The notes beneath the pieces were generated by a model. That model was not told the origin of the DNA and did no database searches. It saw only the letters and a program-made list of their open reading frames with translations. A DNA stretch of 16,664 nt, from NCBI GenBank assembly GCA_041738345.1, contig JBGSPX010000060.1, positions 1 through 16,664 on the forward strand, given 5' to 3'. The DNA is from Proteocatella sp041738345. GTDB lineage: Bacteria > Bacillota > Clostridia > Peptostreptococcales > Filifactoraceae. Shown in pieces: positions 7,290 to 15,194 of this stretch (position 1 is the stretch's first letter; every line of letters starts with the position of its first letter). Made by a program: the position numbers and the translations under genes.

Positions 7290-9002
7290 TTAGTGATTAT
7301 TAACAAAAAGCTCTATTTTTTCATCTCCCATAAGGTCTAAAACCTTAAGTGCTACTTGTAAATTTAACATTTCTTCATAATTTTCAAAATCTATTTTTAA
7401 TATTTCTTTAATTCTAGTAATTCTATAAACTATCGTATTGTAGTGACTATACATATCTTCCGATATTTTTTTTACATTACCAGAATACTCGAAGTATTTT
7501 TTCAGAGTTTCTATAAGATTTGTATTTTTATCTTTATCGTATTTTCTTAAATCATATATATAATCCTTATACATATCTACAAGTTCGTTTTCAATATTTT
7601 CATTTGTAAGAATTTTATAGATTCCAAGATTCTTAAAATTCATAAGATGTGTTTGCTTATATTTTAAATAATCTATACAGTTTAACGCTTCTCTATACCC
7701 CTTGCCTATATCTATAGTATTAGTATAAGTTTTACTTATGCCCACATCAAATTCTTCATGTATTCCATAATTATTCGCCTTGTATATAAGCTCTGAGCAA
7801 AATTTATTCAGCTGGATTTCAAATTTTTCTTTTTTGTTTTCTCCATCAGGTTTATTTCCTACAATAAGCAATATGTAGTGGTCTTTTACACCTGTAAGTA
7901 CATTTAGTTCCAAACTTCTAGAAAGTTTATCTATCGCATTTGAAAGTCTTATTTCTTTATTAAAAAATATATTCGATTCCTTGTGTTTTAAACTGTTATC
8001 TTTAAATTTTATAAGCACTACAGCATTTTCAACTTTATGATTAAAGTTAAACATTCTTTCTTTTTCTACGGCCTTATTATATTTTTCTATATTTAAAGAA
8101 AGCAGATTTTCCATAAATTCTAGTTTGTGGTTACTCTCAATCTCAAGTATCGATAACCTATTGGTTATTTGGAGCGCTATAAGTGTTGCTGCTGATTCTA
8201 AAACCTTTAGATAAATATTATTTATTTCACTTTCATCCTCCCATATATTTATCGTAGCATGAGGATATCCCTTTATGATAACATGAATATAGTGACGCTT
8301 TATCTTTTCTCCATTTATCATATCGTATTTCAAATAAATTCCATTATCTCCAATAAATTCATTTTCATGATAACTTTTTGTAAATTTACGTTTTTCAGAT
8401 GTTAGTATTTCTTCATATAAATATTTATCTTCACTTTTTTTAGAAATTATTATTTTTTCATCTAATATGTAGTCCGTCATTGATATAGTATTTCTATTCA
8501 AAAGCTCATGTATTTTTAAAAGTACATCCTGAGTTTTCCCACCGTTAACCATTATCATAAATAAATCGTTATTAATTTTATTTAGACTTTGAAATGTTGA
8601 TATCTGTTTTTCGACTATGTATTCTGAAACCTGTGATATTATTGTAGAAAACGCAACATTATATGGGATCTCTAATATCGGAAGACCTTCTTTTTCTGCT
8701 ATTTCAAGTGCTTCTTTTGGTACCTGCGTTATGTATCGCTGTGTTTTTATCGCAACGCCTGCAACCTTCTTTTTATTAAATTGATCTATTATATCAGTAA
8801 GTAAATCCACATTATCTTTTAATGAATATGCGGTAGTAAGTATGAATTCGCCATTTGAAACCCAATTTACAATATCTGGCACTTCCATTATGTTAAGTTT
8901 TGATATAACGCGATTTATTCCAGACTCTCCTGCAATGACTTTTGCGCCTTCCATTATTTCAAGCTCAAGTAATTCCTTTACACTTATTCCTATTATTGGC
9001 AC
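7290..9002 (-). CDS. PucR family transcriptional regulator
   Basis: This 570-residue cytoplasmic regulator starts at GTG 9000-9002, with AAGGAGGG five bases upstream. The N-terminal ~125 residues are a PucR domain (ISVKELLELEIMEGAKVIAG, then IMEVPDIVNWVSNGEFILTT at 38-57). The centre is a diverged, GGDEF-like region. The C-terminal 495-558 is the typical PucR helix-turn-helix, with SGNVKKISEDMYSHYNTIVY followed by RITRIKEIL. Members control catabolism of purines, allantoin, proline or other nitrogen compounds, usually as activators sensing a pathway metabolite. Placed between the two operons and beside the xdh control region, it is the likely regulator of both. The protein is more AT- and Lys/Ile/Asn-rich than the metabolic enzymes. 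The ligand is unknown; the name does not prove a purine. Confidence 0.9.
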   Translation of the reverse strand: MPIIGISVKELLELEIMEGAKVIAGESGINRVISKLNIMEVPDIVNWVSNGEFILTTAYSLKDNVDLLTDIIDQFNKKKVAGVAIKTQRYITQVPKEALEIAEKEGLPILEIPYNVAFSTIISQVSEYIVEKQISTFQSLNKINNDLFMIMVNGGKTQDVLLKIHELLNRNTISMTDYILDEKIIISKKSEDKYLYEEILTSEKRKFTKSYHENEFIGDNGIYLKYDMINGEKIKRHYIHVIIKGYPHATINIWEDESEINNIYLKVLESAATLIALQITNRLSILEIESNHKLEFMENLLSLNIEKYNKAVEKERMFNFNHKVENAVVLIKFKDNSLKHKESNIFFNKEIRLSNAIDKLSRSLELNVLTGVKDHYILLIVGNKPDGENKKEKFEIQLNKFCSELIYKANNYGIHEEFDVGISKTYTNTIDIGKGYREALNCIDYLKYKQTHLMNFKNLGIYKILTNENIENELVDMYKDYIYDLRKYDKDKNTNLIETLKKYFEYSGNVKKISEDMYSHYNTIVYRITRIKEILKIDFENYEEMLNLQVALKVLDLMGDEKIELFVNNH

Positions 9003-9031
9003 TATATCCCTCCTTGTAAAATTTTAGATTT

Positions 9032-9069
9032 ATTTACCAAAGTGTACCATCATATATGGTATTTGTAAA
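9032..9069. promoter_or_regulatory. Palindromic operator candidate in the regulator/xdh intergenic region
   Basis: taccat (9045-9050) and atggta (9056-9061) are perfect inverted copies around catat. The symmetry continues imperfectly outward (ttTACcaaa on the left, tttGTaaa on the right). The site is between the divergent regulator and xdh genes, about 45 bases upstream of the regulator start, so it could serve autoregulation. No protein is known to bind it. Confidence 0.45.
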
Positions 9070-9160
9070 CATTAATATGGCCATTTTAGACAAAACGTTT
9101 GTTAAATATTTCTAAATTTCAGATTTTTAAAAGTATTACTTTTGGTATCTTATGACAACG

Positions 9161-9190
9161 CTTTCCATGCTATAATGAAAACGTGGAAAG
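9161..9190 (+). promoter_or_regulatory. Extended -10 promoter of the xdh operon inside a 7-bp inverted repeat
   Basis: TGCTATAAT (9168-9176) is a perfect -10 hexamer with the TGn extension. No good -35 is found at 16-18 bases; TATCTT at 9146-9151 is poor, so the promoter probably relies on the extended -10 or an activator. CTTTCCA (9161-9167) and TGGAAAG (9184-9190) are exact inverted copies flanking the -10, a usual placement for an operator. The downstream half is part of the element shared with 7205-7220. This leaves an mRNA leader of roughly 80 bases. Confidence 0.6.
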
Positions 9191-9252
9191 ATTTTCTGAA
9201 TATTAGTAATATTAACAACCTATTGGTAAATCAGTATATAAAACATAATTAT

Positions 9253-9260
9253 AAGGAGGA
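9253..9260 (+). promoter_or_regulatory. Ribosome binding site that fixes the xdh FAD-subunit start
   Basis: AAGGAGGA lies four bases before the ATG at 9265. The reading frame stays open upstream to an ATG-less start near 9142, but that region has the promoter and no ribosome binding site, so the 9265 start is preferred. Confidence 0.85.
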
Positions 9261-9264
9261 TATT

Positions 9265-10122
9265 ATGGCAAATACGTTATATTTTAAACCTTCTTCTTTA
9301 AAAGAAGCTTCGGAGCTCCTACTTGAGCACGGAGAAAACAGCTGTATCTTAAACGGAGGAACTGATGTCGTAGTTAGACTTAGAGAAAAACTAATGTCTC
9401 CATCAGCTATAATCGACATAAAAAACATCCCTTCGCTTAAGGATATAACTTTCGATAAAGAAAACGGTTTATTCGTTGGAGCATGCGCTAATCTTGGCGA
9501 TATAGCTCACAAAAAAGAGGTTTTTGAAAACTACAGTTTCTTAGCAGATGCATGTGAATCCGTGGGCTCTGGTCAAATTAGAAATAGAGCTACACTAGCC
9601 GGAAATAACTGTAATGCGTCTCCACTAGCAGATACTTCTACACCACTTCTTACTTTAGATGCCGTAGTAAAGGTTTATTCTAACGGAGAAATCAAAGAGA
9701 TTCCTATAACTGAATTTTTTGTAGGGGTTCGCAGAACTGTACTTAAGCTTGGAGAAATAGTTACAGGCATCCAAATTCCATATTACGAAAATATGAGTGG
9801 TATATTCTACAAAAACTCTCGTCGTAAAGAAGTCGACCTCTCTACAATGTGTGCCACTATTGTAAAGGTAGACGACAATTTTAAAATAGCACTTGGCGCT
9901 GTGGCTCCAACTCCTATAAGAACGCCTAAAGCTGAAGCATTTTTACATAACAATATAGGAAATCTTACACTCGACATAGTTAATGAAGCAGGAAAAATAG
10001 CTGCTTCTGAATGTTCTCCAATAGATGATGTTCGTTCAAGCAAAGAATACAGAAAAGAAATGGTAGCAGTTCTAGTTAAAAGAGCTTTAATTCAAATCCT
10101 AGGATTGGAGGTGTCAAGATAA
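9265..10122 (+). CDS. Xanthine dehydrogenase family, FAD-binding subunit
   Basis: This 285-residue protein has the usual length for the medium (FAD) subunit of three-part molybdenum hydroxylases such as XdhB or CoxM. FAD-binding signatures are LNGGTDVVVRLR (29-40) and the second flavin motif RNRATLAGNNCNASPLAD (106-123). The C-terminal CO-dehydrogenase flavoprotein domain follows from about residue 175. No 4Fe-4S insert of the benzoyl-CoA reductase kind is seen. It passes electrons from the 2Fe-2S subunit to NAD or another carrier. It is the first gene of the plus-strand operon, and its TAA overlaps the ATG of the next gene by one base. The family call is firm; whether the substrate is a purine or a pyrimidine is open. 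Confidence 0.93.
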   Translation: MANTLYFKPSSLKEASELLLEHGENSCILNGGTDVVVRLREKLMSPSAIIDIKNIPSLKDITFDKENGLFVGACANLGDIAHKKEVFENYSFLADACESVGSGQIRNRATLAGNNCNASPLADTSTPLLTLDAVVKVYSNGEIKEIPITEFFVGVRRTVLKLGEIVTGIQIPYYENMSGIFYKNSRRKEVDLSTMCATIVKVDDNFKIALGAVAPTPIRTPKAEAFLHNNIGNLTLDIVNEAGKIAASECSPIDDVRSSKEYRKEMVAVLVKRALIQILGLEVSR

Positions 10123-10598
10123 TGTATACTGTTAACTTTACACTAAACGGCAGAAAAGTAAGCTTAGAAGTTTCTCCTGAAGAAACCCTTTTAAGTGTAG
10201 TTCGTAATAAATTTAATCTTACAGGTGCTAAAGAAGGTTGTGGACAAGGTGAATGTGGTGCCTGTACTATGATCGTAAATGGAAGACCTATGACAACTTG
10301 TCTAATTCTTGCTATAGAAGCTGAAGGCTATGAAATAACTACTGTGGAAGGTCTTTCTACTGAAGATGAACTTGATGTAATTCAAGAAGAATTCATAACT
10401 CATGGAGCCCTACAATGCGGATACTGTACTCCTGGGATGATAATGAGTGCAAAAGGGCTTCTTATGGAAAATACAGACCCAACAGAAGAAGACGTGATTA
10501 AAGCCCTTAGCGGAAACCTATGCAGATGTACTGGTTATAAAAAAATAGTAGAAGCTACACTTGCAGCTGCTAAAAGATACCAAGAGAAGGAGGACTAA
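10122..10598 (+). CDS. Xanthine dehydrogenase family, 2Fe-2S subunit
   Basis: This 158-residue small subunit has both iron-sulfur clusters of the family. The plant-type 2Fe-2S ligands are Cys40, Cys45, Cys48 and Cys60 (EGCGQGECGACTM). The second, alpha-helical cluster uses Cys99, Cys102, Cys134 and Cys136 (QCGYCTPGM and GNLCRCTGY). All eight Cys are intact. It relays electrons from the molybdenum centre to the FAD subunit. The start overlaps the previous stop (TAATG), and the stop is two bases before the Mo-subunit ATG, indicating tight co-translation of the three subunits. Confidence 0.95.
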   Translation: MYTVNFTLNGRKVSLEVSPEETLLSVVRNKFNLTGAKEGCGQGECGACTMIVNGRPMTTCLILAIEAEGYEITTVEGLSTEDELDVIQEEFITHGALQCGYCTPGMIMSAKGLLMENTDPTEEDVIKALSGNLCRCTGYKKIVEATLAAAKRYQEKED

Positions 10599-10600
10599 TT

Positions 10601-12913
10601 ATGGAATTTGTTGGAAAAAGTATTCCTAGAGTCGACGGTATAAAAAAAGTTACTGGAGACCTTCAATATACTAATGATTTAAAATTTCAAAATGTACTAT
10701 ATGCCGCAGTTAAACGCTCACCATATCCTCATGCTAAAATAATAAGCATTGATACTTCAAAAGCAAAAGCCCTTGAAGGCGTTGTAGTTGTAACTACAGG
10801 TCAAGATTTCCCTAAAAGAACCGGACTTTATCTTGCAGATAAAACCTTCCTTGCTGTTGATAAAGTTAGATATAGCGGTGAAGGAGTAGCTGCTGTAGCT
10901 GCTGAAACTGAAGAGATTGCTCAAAAAGCCGTTGAACTTATAGAAGTCGTATATGAAGAACTTCCAGTAGTATCAAATGCCCTTGAAGCTATGAAACCTG
11001 AATCTATATTGGTTCATGAAGAACTGGGCACATATACTCATGCTCCTATCTTCCACTTATATCCAAATACAAATATAAGTGAGCATTTCAAGCTAAGAAA
11101 AGGTGATGTAGATAAAGCCTTTGAAGAAGCTGACCTTATAATAGAAACTGAATTTTATGTACCTCATATTCAACACTGCCCTATAGAAACTCATGTTGCT
11201 GTAGCTCAGTTTGATAGAACTAAAAACCTTACTGTATGGGCAAGTTGTCAATCTCCATATGCTGTAAGAATGGCCCTTTCTGCGACTTTTGAAATCCCAC
11301 TAAACAAAGTTAGAGTAATCTCTCCTTCTGTTGGTGGAGGATTTGGTGCAAAAGCTGGAACTACACTTGAAGGAATTGTTATTCCCCTTGCTATGAAAAC
11401 TGGCGGAAGACCTGTTAAACTTAACTACTCAAGAGAAGATGAATTTGTAAACTCTTATGTTCGTCAAGCGCTTCACTCTAAATTTAAAAATGGTGTGACT
11501 AAAGATGGAAAGATAATTGCTATTGAAAATAAATTTGTATGGGACGGTGGTGCCTTTACTGAATACGGCGTAAACATTGCTAAATCAGCAGGTTTTGCCG
11601 CAGTAGGTCCTTACGATGTTGCCAACATAAAGGCAGACTCATACTGTGTATACACAAACCATCCAGTAGGTGGTCCTTATAGAGGCTTTGGTATGGCTGA
11701 AATTCATTATGGCATAGAGCAAAATATGGATGCTATCGCAAATAAACTTGGCATAGACCCATTAGAGCTTAGAAAACTAAATGCTCAAAAACCAGGTGGA
11801 AGAACTGCTACCAATGCTCCTGTATCAGATGCTTGCGGATATATCGAATGTTTAGAAAAAGCCGCAAAAGCTATAAATTATGATGTTCCTTGCGAACAGC
11901 CTAAAGAACCGTGGAAGAGAAGAGCTAAAGGTATTGCTGGTGGAATGAAAGCGCCTTCTATGCCTACAAACGTAGCTTCTTCAGCTATCATAAGACTTAA
12001 CGAAGATGGCACAGCTTATCTTCAGGTAAGTGCGCAAGATTTAGGTCAAGGTTCAGATACTGCCCTTACTCAAATTGCCGCAGAGATGCTTTCTATACAC
12101 CCTGATAAGATAACTATTCTTACGGGAGATACAAACAGTAATCCATACGAGTGGCAAACAGTAGCAAGTAGAATCACTTACTGCGCTGGAAATGCAATCA
12201 TAAAAGCTTGTGAAGATGCAAGAGATCAGCTTATTGAGCTTGCTAGCCTTAAGCTTTGTATATACAAACGTGACTTAGAGTTAAAAAATGGATATGTAGT
12301 CTCTAAAATATATCCAGACAAAAAAGTATTCATTGGTGATTTAGCACTTGGGCTTACACTTGAGGATGGTTCTGGAATTCATGGTCCAATAATCGGTCGT
12401 GGTTCATTTATTCCACCAAACAACCGTAGCTTTGACCTTGAAACTGGCCTTGGCGACAACCCTGTTTCTTTCTGGACATATGGTGCAAATGCTGTCGAGG
12501 TTGAAATAGATACTGAAACTGGTCATGTTAAGGTACTTGATGTATCTTCATGCTGGGATGTTGGTAAAGTAATAAATCCAGTGCTTATAGAAGGACAGTG
12601 CGAAGGTGCTATCGTTCAAGGTATGGGAGCTGCCTTATTTGAAGAAATCAAACTAAAAGATGGAAAATTCTTAAACCCTTCTTTTATGGACTACAAGATT
12701 CCTACATCAGATGATATGCCAAAAATGACAATCGAATTTGTAGAAAATGCTGAACAAGATGGTCCTTTTGGCGCAAGAGGTATGGCTGAACCAGCAATGG
12801 TTCCTTCTGCCCCAGCAATCGCAAATGCTGTTGCAAATGCACTTGGAGTTAGAATCTATACTATGCCTATAACTCCTGAAAAGGTTTTAGCAGCTTTAAA
12901 AAATAAAAAATAA
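10601..12913 (+). CDS. Xanthine dehydrogenase family, molybdenum-binding subunit (possible uracil/pyrimidine hydroxylase)
   Basis: This 770-residue subunit has the full length of XdhA-type molybdenum proteins. An a/b hammerhead domain comes first (about 1-130). Then come SCQSPYAV with Gln217, the GGGFGAK loop (245-251), GGPYRGFG (357-364), DLGQGSD (480-486) and GMAEP (727-731). Glu730 matches the catalytic base of xanthine oxidase, so it should be active. Ala252 occupies the position right after GGGFGxK where classical xanthine dehydrogenases have a purine-contacting Glu, so xanthine specificity should not be assumed. It hydroxylates a heterocycle with water. Uracil to barbiturate is the favoured guess from the permease and hydrolase genes; xanthine or hypoxanthine remains possible. 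AAGGAGG (10587-10593) precedes the ATG. No XdhC-type maturation gene lies in the window. Confidence 0.93.
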   Translation: MEFVGKSIPRVDGIKKVTGDLQYTNDLKFQNVLYAAVKRSPYPHAKIISIDTSKAKALEGVVVVTTGQDFPKRTGLYLADKTFLAVDKVRYSGEGVAAVAAETEEIAQKAVELIEVVYEELPVVSNALEAMKPESILVHEELGTYTHAPIFHLYPNTNISEHFKLRKGDVDKAFEEADLIIETEFYVPHIQHCPIETHVAVAQFDRTKNLTVWASCQSPYAVRMALSATFEIPLNKVRVISPSVGGGFGAKAGTTLEGIVIPLAMKTGGRPVKLNYSREDEFVNSYVRQALHSKFKNGVTKDGKIIAIENKFVWDGGAFTEYGVNIAKSAGFAAVGPYDVANIKADSYCVYTNHPVGGPYRGFGMAEIHYGIEQNMDAIANKLGIDPLELRKLNAQKPGGRTATNAPVSDACGYIECLEKAAKAINYDVPCEQPKEPWKRRAKGIAGGMKAPSMPTNVASSAIIRLNEDGTAYLQVSAQDLGQGSDTALTQIAAEMLSIHPDKITILTGDTNSNPYEWQTVASRITYCAGNAIIKACEDARDQLIELASLKLCIYKRDLELKNGYVVSKIYPDKKVFIGDLALGLTLEDGSGIHGPIIGRGSFIPPNNRSFDLETGLGDNPVSFWTYGANAVEVEIDTETGHVKVLDVSSCWDVGKVINPVLIEGQCEGAIVQGMGAALFEEIKLKDGKFLNPSFMDYKIPTSDDMPKMTIEFVENAEQDGPFGARGMAEPAMVPSAPAIANAVANALGVRIYTMPITPEKVLAALKNKK

Positions 12914-12936
12914 AGATACGAAGGGATGATATCTAT

Positions 12937-14154
12937 ATGGAAAATAAAGCGTTATTTGCAGCAGAGGCTGACCTGTCCTCCAACTTTAGCAAAGGACAAC
13001 AAGTTCTTTTAGGATTACAACATACTCTAGCAATGTTTGGGGCAACTGTTTTAGTACCCCTTCTAACCGGATTAAGTGTTTCCGTTACACTATTCTCCGT
13101 AGGCGTGGGAACACTAATATTTCACTTTGTAACAAAATTTAAAGTTCCTGCCTTTCTTGGTTCATCATTTGCATTCATCGCTCCACTCGCAGCCTGCGTT
13201 ACTGGAATGGGTGTCGCATATGCTCAAGGCGGTGTTATCGTTGCTGGTATAGTGTATTTTATTGTTGGATTTGCAATGCAGCTTCTAGGTGATGAGAGAG
13301 TAGCTAAGTTATTCCCACCAGTAGTTACAGGTCCAATCATCATGGTTATAGGTCTTGGTCTTGCTCCAACAGGAGTAAAAATGGCTTCAACAAATTGGAC
13401 TATAGCACTTATAACACTTGGTACTGCACTTCTTGTTAACATATTTGGAAAAGGCCTACTAAAAGTTATCCCAGTTGTTATAGCACTTATAGTGGGATAC
13501 TCTGCATCTATAGCCTTTGGACTTATTGATTTTGGAGGAGTTGGAGAAGCTGCTCTTTTAGGACTTCCAAACTTTACGTTCCCTAAATTTAGTGGAAATG
13601 CACTTCTTTTAGTAGCACCTGCAGCAATTGTATCTTGTCTTGAGCACATTGGAGATATACTTGCCATAGGAAGTACGGTAGATAAAGACTTTAGAAAAGA
13701 TCCAGGTCTTCCACTTACTTTCTACGGTGGTGGTTTAGCAACACTTGTATCAGGTTTCCTTGGAGGACCATCACTTACTACTTATGGTGAAAACACAGGT
13801 GTACTTGCGCTTACTAAGGTTTATGCTACATTTGTTGTAAGCTGTGGCGCATGCTGGGCTATAACTATGTCATTCATCCCTAAGGTTGAAGCTATAATCT
13901 ATACTATTCCAGAGTCTGTTATCGGTGGAATATCAGTACTTCTTTATGGAATGATTGCTGGAATAGGTGTTAGAACAGTTGTTGAAAATCAAGTTAACTT
14001 AATGAAAACTAAAAATCTACTTGTAGCAAGTGTTATCCTTGTACTTGGTATCGGTGGCGCTGCTATAAATATAGGCGAAGTTCACGTAAGCAGTATGGTT
14101 ATTGCTGCTGTAGCTGGAATATTATTAAATATAATAATTCCTGAAAAAGCATAA
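12937..14154 (+). CDS. NCS2 (uracil/xanthine) nucleobase permease, UraA-like
   Basis: This 405-residue protein is a multi-pass membrane protein, consistent with the 14-segment NCS2 fold, and imports a nucleobase with protons. It starts with the uracil-permease signature GLQHTLAMFGATVLVP (26-41) and continues PAFLGSSFAFIAP (71-83). Residues matching those that contact uracil in E. coli UraA are present: Phe78 (UraA Phe73), Glu236 (Glu241), and Gly284-Glu285 in TTYGENTGV (Gly289-Glu290). Xanthine and urate permeases usually have QN rather than EN at the last site. One position differs: Asp240 replaces UraA His245, and an Asp here is common in purine permeases. Uracil is therefore favoured but not proven. 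It lies 23 bases after the Mo subunit, with an AAGGG site upstream. Confidence 0.92.
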   Translation: MENKALFAAEADLSSNFSKGQQVLLGLQHTLAMFGATVLVPLLTGLSVSVTLFSVGVGTLIFHFVTKFKVPAFLGSSFAFIAPLAACVTGMGVAYAQGGVIVAGIVYFIVGFAMQLLGDERVAKLFPPVVTGPIIMVIGLGLAPTGVKMASTNWTIALITLGTALLVNIFGKGLLKVIPVVIALIVGYSASIAFGLIDFGGVGEAALLGLPNFTFPKFSGNALLLVAPAAIVSCLEHIGDILAIGSTVDKDFRKDPGLPLTFYGGGLATLVSGFLGGPSLTTYGENTGVLALTKVYATFVVSCGACWAITMSFIPKVEAIIYTIPESVIGGISVLLYGMIAGIGVRTVVENQVNLMKTKNLLVASVILVLGIGGAAINIGEVHVSSMVIAAVAGILLNIIIPEKA

Positions 14155-14177
14155 TTAATAATTTTTGGGAGGAAAAT

Positions 14178-15128
14178 ATGAGCAAAATCGCTGTAGTTGC
14201 CATTGGCGGCAATGCACTTATAAAAGATGAGAGTAAAAAATCATTCGAAGATCAATATGAGGTTATATGTGAAACCGCAAAATATATAGTTGATATGATT
14301 GAAGAAGGTATCAACGTGGTGGTAACTCATGGAAATGGTCCTCAAGTTGGATATCAGCTTAGAAGATCAGAACTTGCTTATGAAGCTGAAAAGGTTGATT
14401 TAGCACCCCTTGTAAACTGTGTATGTGATACACAAGGTTCTATAGGCTATCAAATTCAACAAGCCATCGGAAATGAATTTAGAATAAGAAATATGTCTAA
14501 TAAATCTGTAACTGTAGTTACACAGGTTGTAGTAGATAAAGATGATATCGCTTTTAAAAATCCGACTAAACCAATTGGTTCTTTCTACTCAGAAGAGGCA
14601 TATGCTAAACTTACTGCCGAAAATCCTGATTGGACTATGATAAGTGATTCAGGCCGAGGATATAGACGAGTAGTAGCTTCACCTAAACCTATAGATATAG
14701 TTGAAAAAGATGCTATTTTAGACTTGGCCAATCAAGGCTACTGTGTAATCGCTACTGGTGGGGGTGGAATCCCTGTAATTAGAGAAGTTGATGGTACCCT
14801 TACTGGAGTGGATGCAGTTATAGATAAAGATTTTGCTTCAAGCCTACTTGCCGCAGAATTAAATGCTGATTTATTCGTAGTTTCTACAGGAGTTGAAAAA
14901 GTATATATAAATTTTAATAAACCAAATCAACAAGCTTTAGATCAAATAAATATAGAAGAGACTGAAAAGCTTATAGCTGAGGGACAATTTGCTCCTGGAA
15001 GTATGCTTCCTAAAATAGAAGCTGCACTTGAATTCATAAAAGCAGGTGGAAAAAAAGCTCTAATCACTGATCCTAGTAGCTTAAAAAGAGCTATCAAGGG
15101 TGAGACTGGAACTGTAGTAACTCAATAA
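14178..15128 (+). CDS. arcC: Carbamate kinase
   Basis: This 316-residue protein is a full-length carbamate kinase, which makes ATP from carbamoyl phosphate and ADP, releasing ammonia and CO2. Motifs are AIGGNALIK (8-16), THGNGPQVGYQLRRSE (50-65), GRGYRRVVASPKP (159-171), ATGGGGIPV (192-200), DKDFAS (216-221) and GSMLPK (274-279). GGGAGG lies just upstream of the ATG, and the gene follows the permease by 23 bases. No arginine deiminase or ornithine carbamoyltransferase gene is near. The carbamoyl phosphate probably comes from the FdrA/DUF1116/DUF2877 complex encoded on the other strand, as with AllK (YbcF) in E. coli. It is the energy-conserving step of the locus. Confidence 0.95.
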   Translation: MSKIAVVAIGGNALIKDESKKSFEDQYEVICETAKYIVDMIEEGINVVVTHGNGPQVGYQLRRSELAYEAEKVDLAPLVNCVCDTQGSIGYQIQQAIGNEFRIRNMSNKSVTVVTQVVVDKDDIAFKNPTKPIGSFYSEEAYAKLTAENPDWTMISDSGRGYRRVVASPKPIDIVEKDAILDLANQGYCVIATGGGGIPVIREVDGTLTGVDAVIDKDFASSLLAAELNADLFVVSTGVEKVYINFNKPNQQALDQINIEETEKLIAEGQFAPGSMLPKIEAALEFIKAGGKKALITDPSSLKRAIKGETGTVVTQ

Positions 15129-15140
15129 TAATATATCCAA

Positions 15141-15190
15141 CAACAAAAAAACCTCTAGAATCTAATTCTAGCAGGTTTTTTGTTGTTTTT
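15141..15190. terminator. Bidirectional hairpin terminator
   Basis: caacaaaaaaacct plus ctagaa (15141-15160) pairs with ttctag-c-aggttttttgttg (15166-15185), allowing one bulged A and one bulged C, with a 5-base loop. T-rich sequence follows on the plus strand (15186-15190), and the A run gives T on the minus strand. It can end both the xdh-to-carbamate-kinase transcript and the convergent surface-protein transcript. Confidence 0.8.
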
Positions 15191-15194
15191 AAAT

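Noticed and set aside
9089..9106. A CcpA cre-like site around acaaaacgtttgt
   Set aside because: The centre is palindromic, but the outer TG and CA bases of the cre consensus are missing at both ends; called chance or an unrelated palindrome.
9142..9264. An N-terminal extension of 41 residues for the FAD subunit
   Set aside because: It contains the promoter -10 and has no ribosome binding site at its start; the ATG at 9265 has AAGGAGGA four bases upstream and aligns with family N-termini.
12914..12936. A purine riboswitch before the permease
   Set aside because: The gap is only 23 bases and the xdh leader of about 80 bases shows no recognisable purine-aptamer core.
13224..13667. A 147-residue open frame antisense to the permease
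   Set aside because: It lies wholly inside the conserved permease gene, has no family resemblance, and arises from the membrane-protein codon pattern.
9265..15128. The anaerobic urate-degradation cluster known from gut bacteria (ygeX/ygeY/ygeW/ssnA/hyuA type)
   Set aside because: None of the diaminopropionate ammonia-lyase, YgeW-type carbamoyltransferase, SsnA or dihydropyrimidinase genes is present; only the Mo hydroxylase, permease and carbamate kinase are shared themes.
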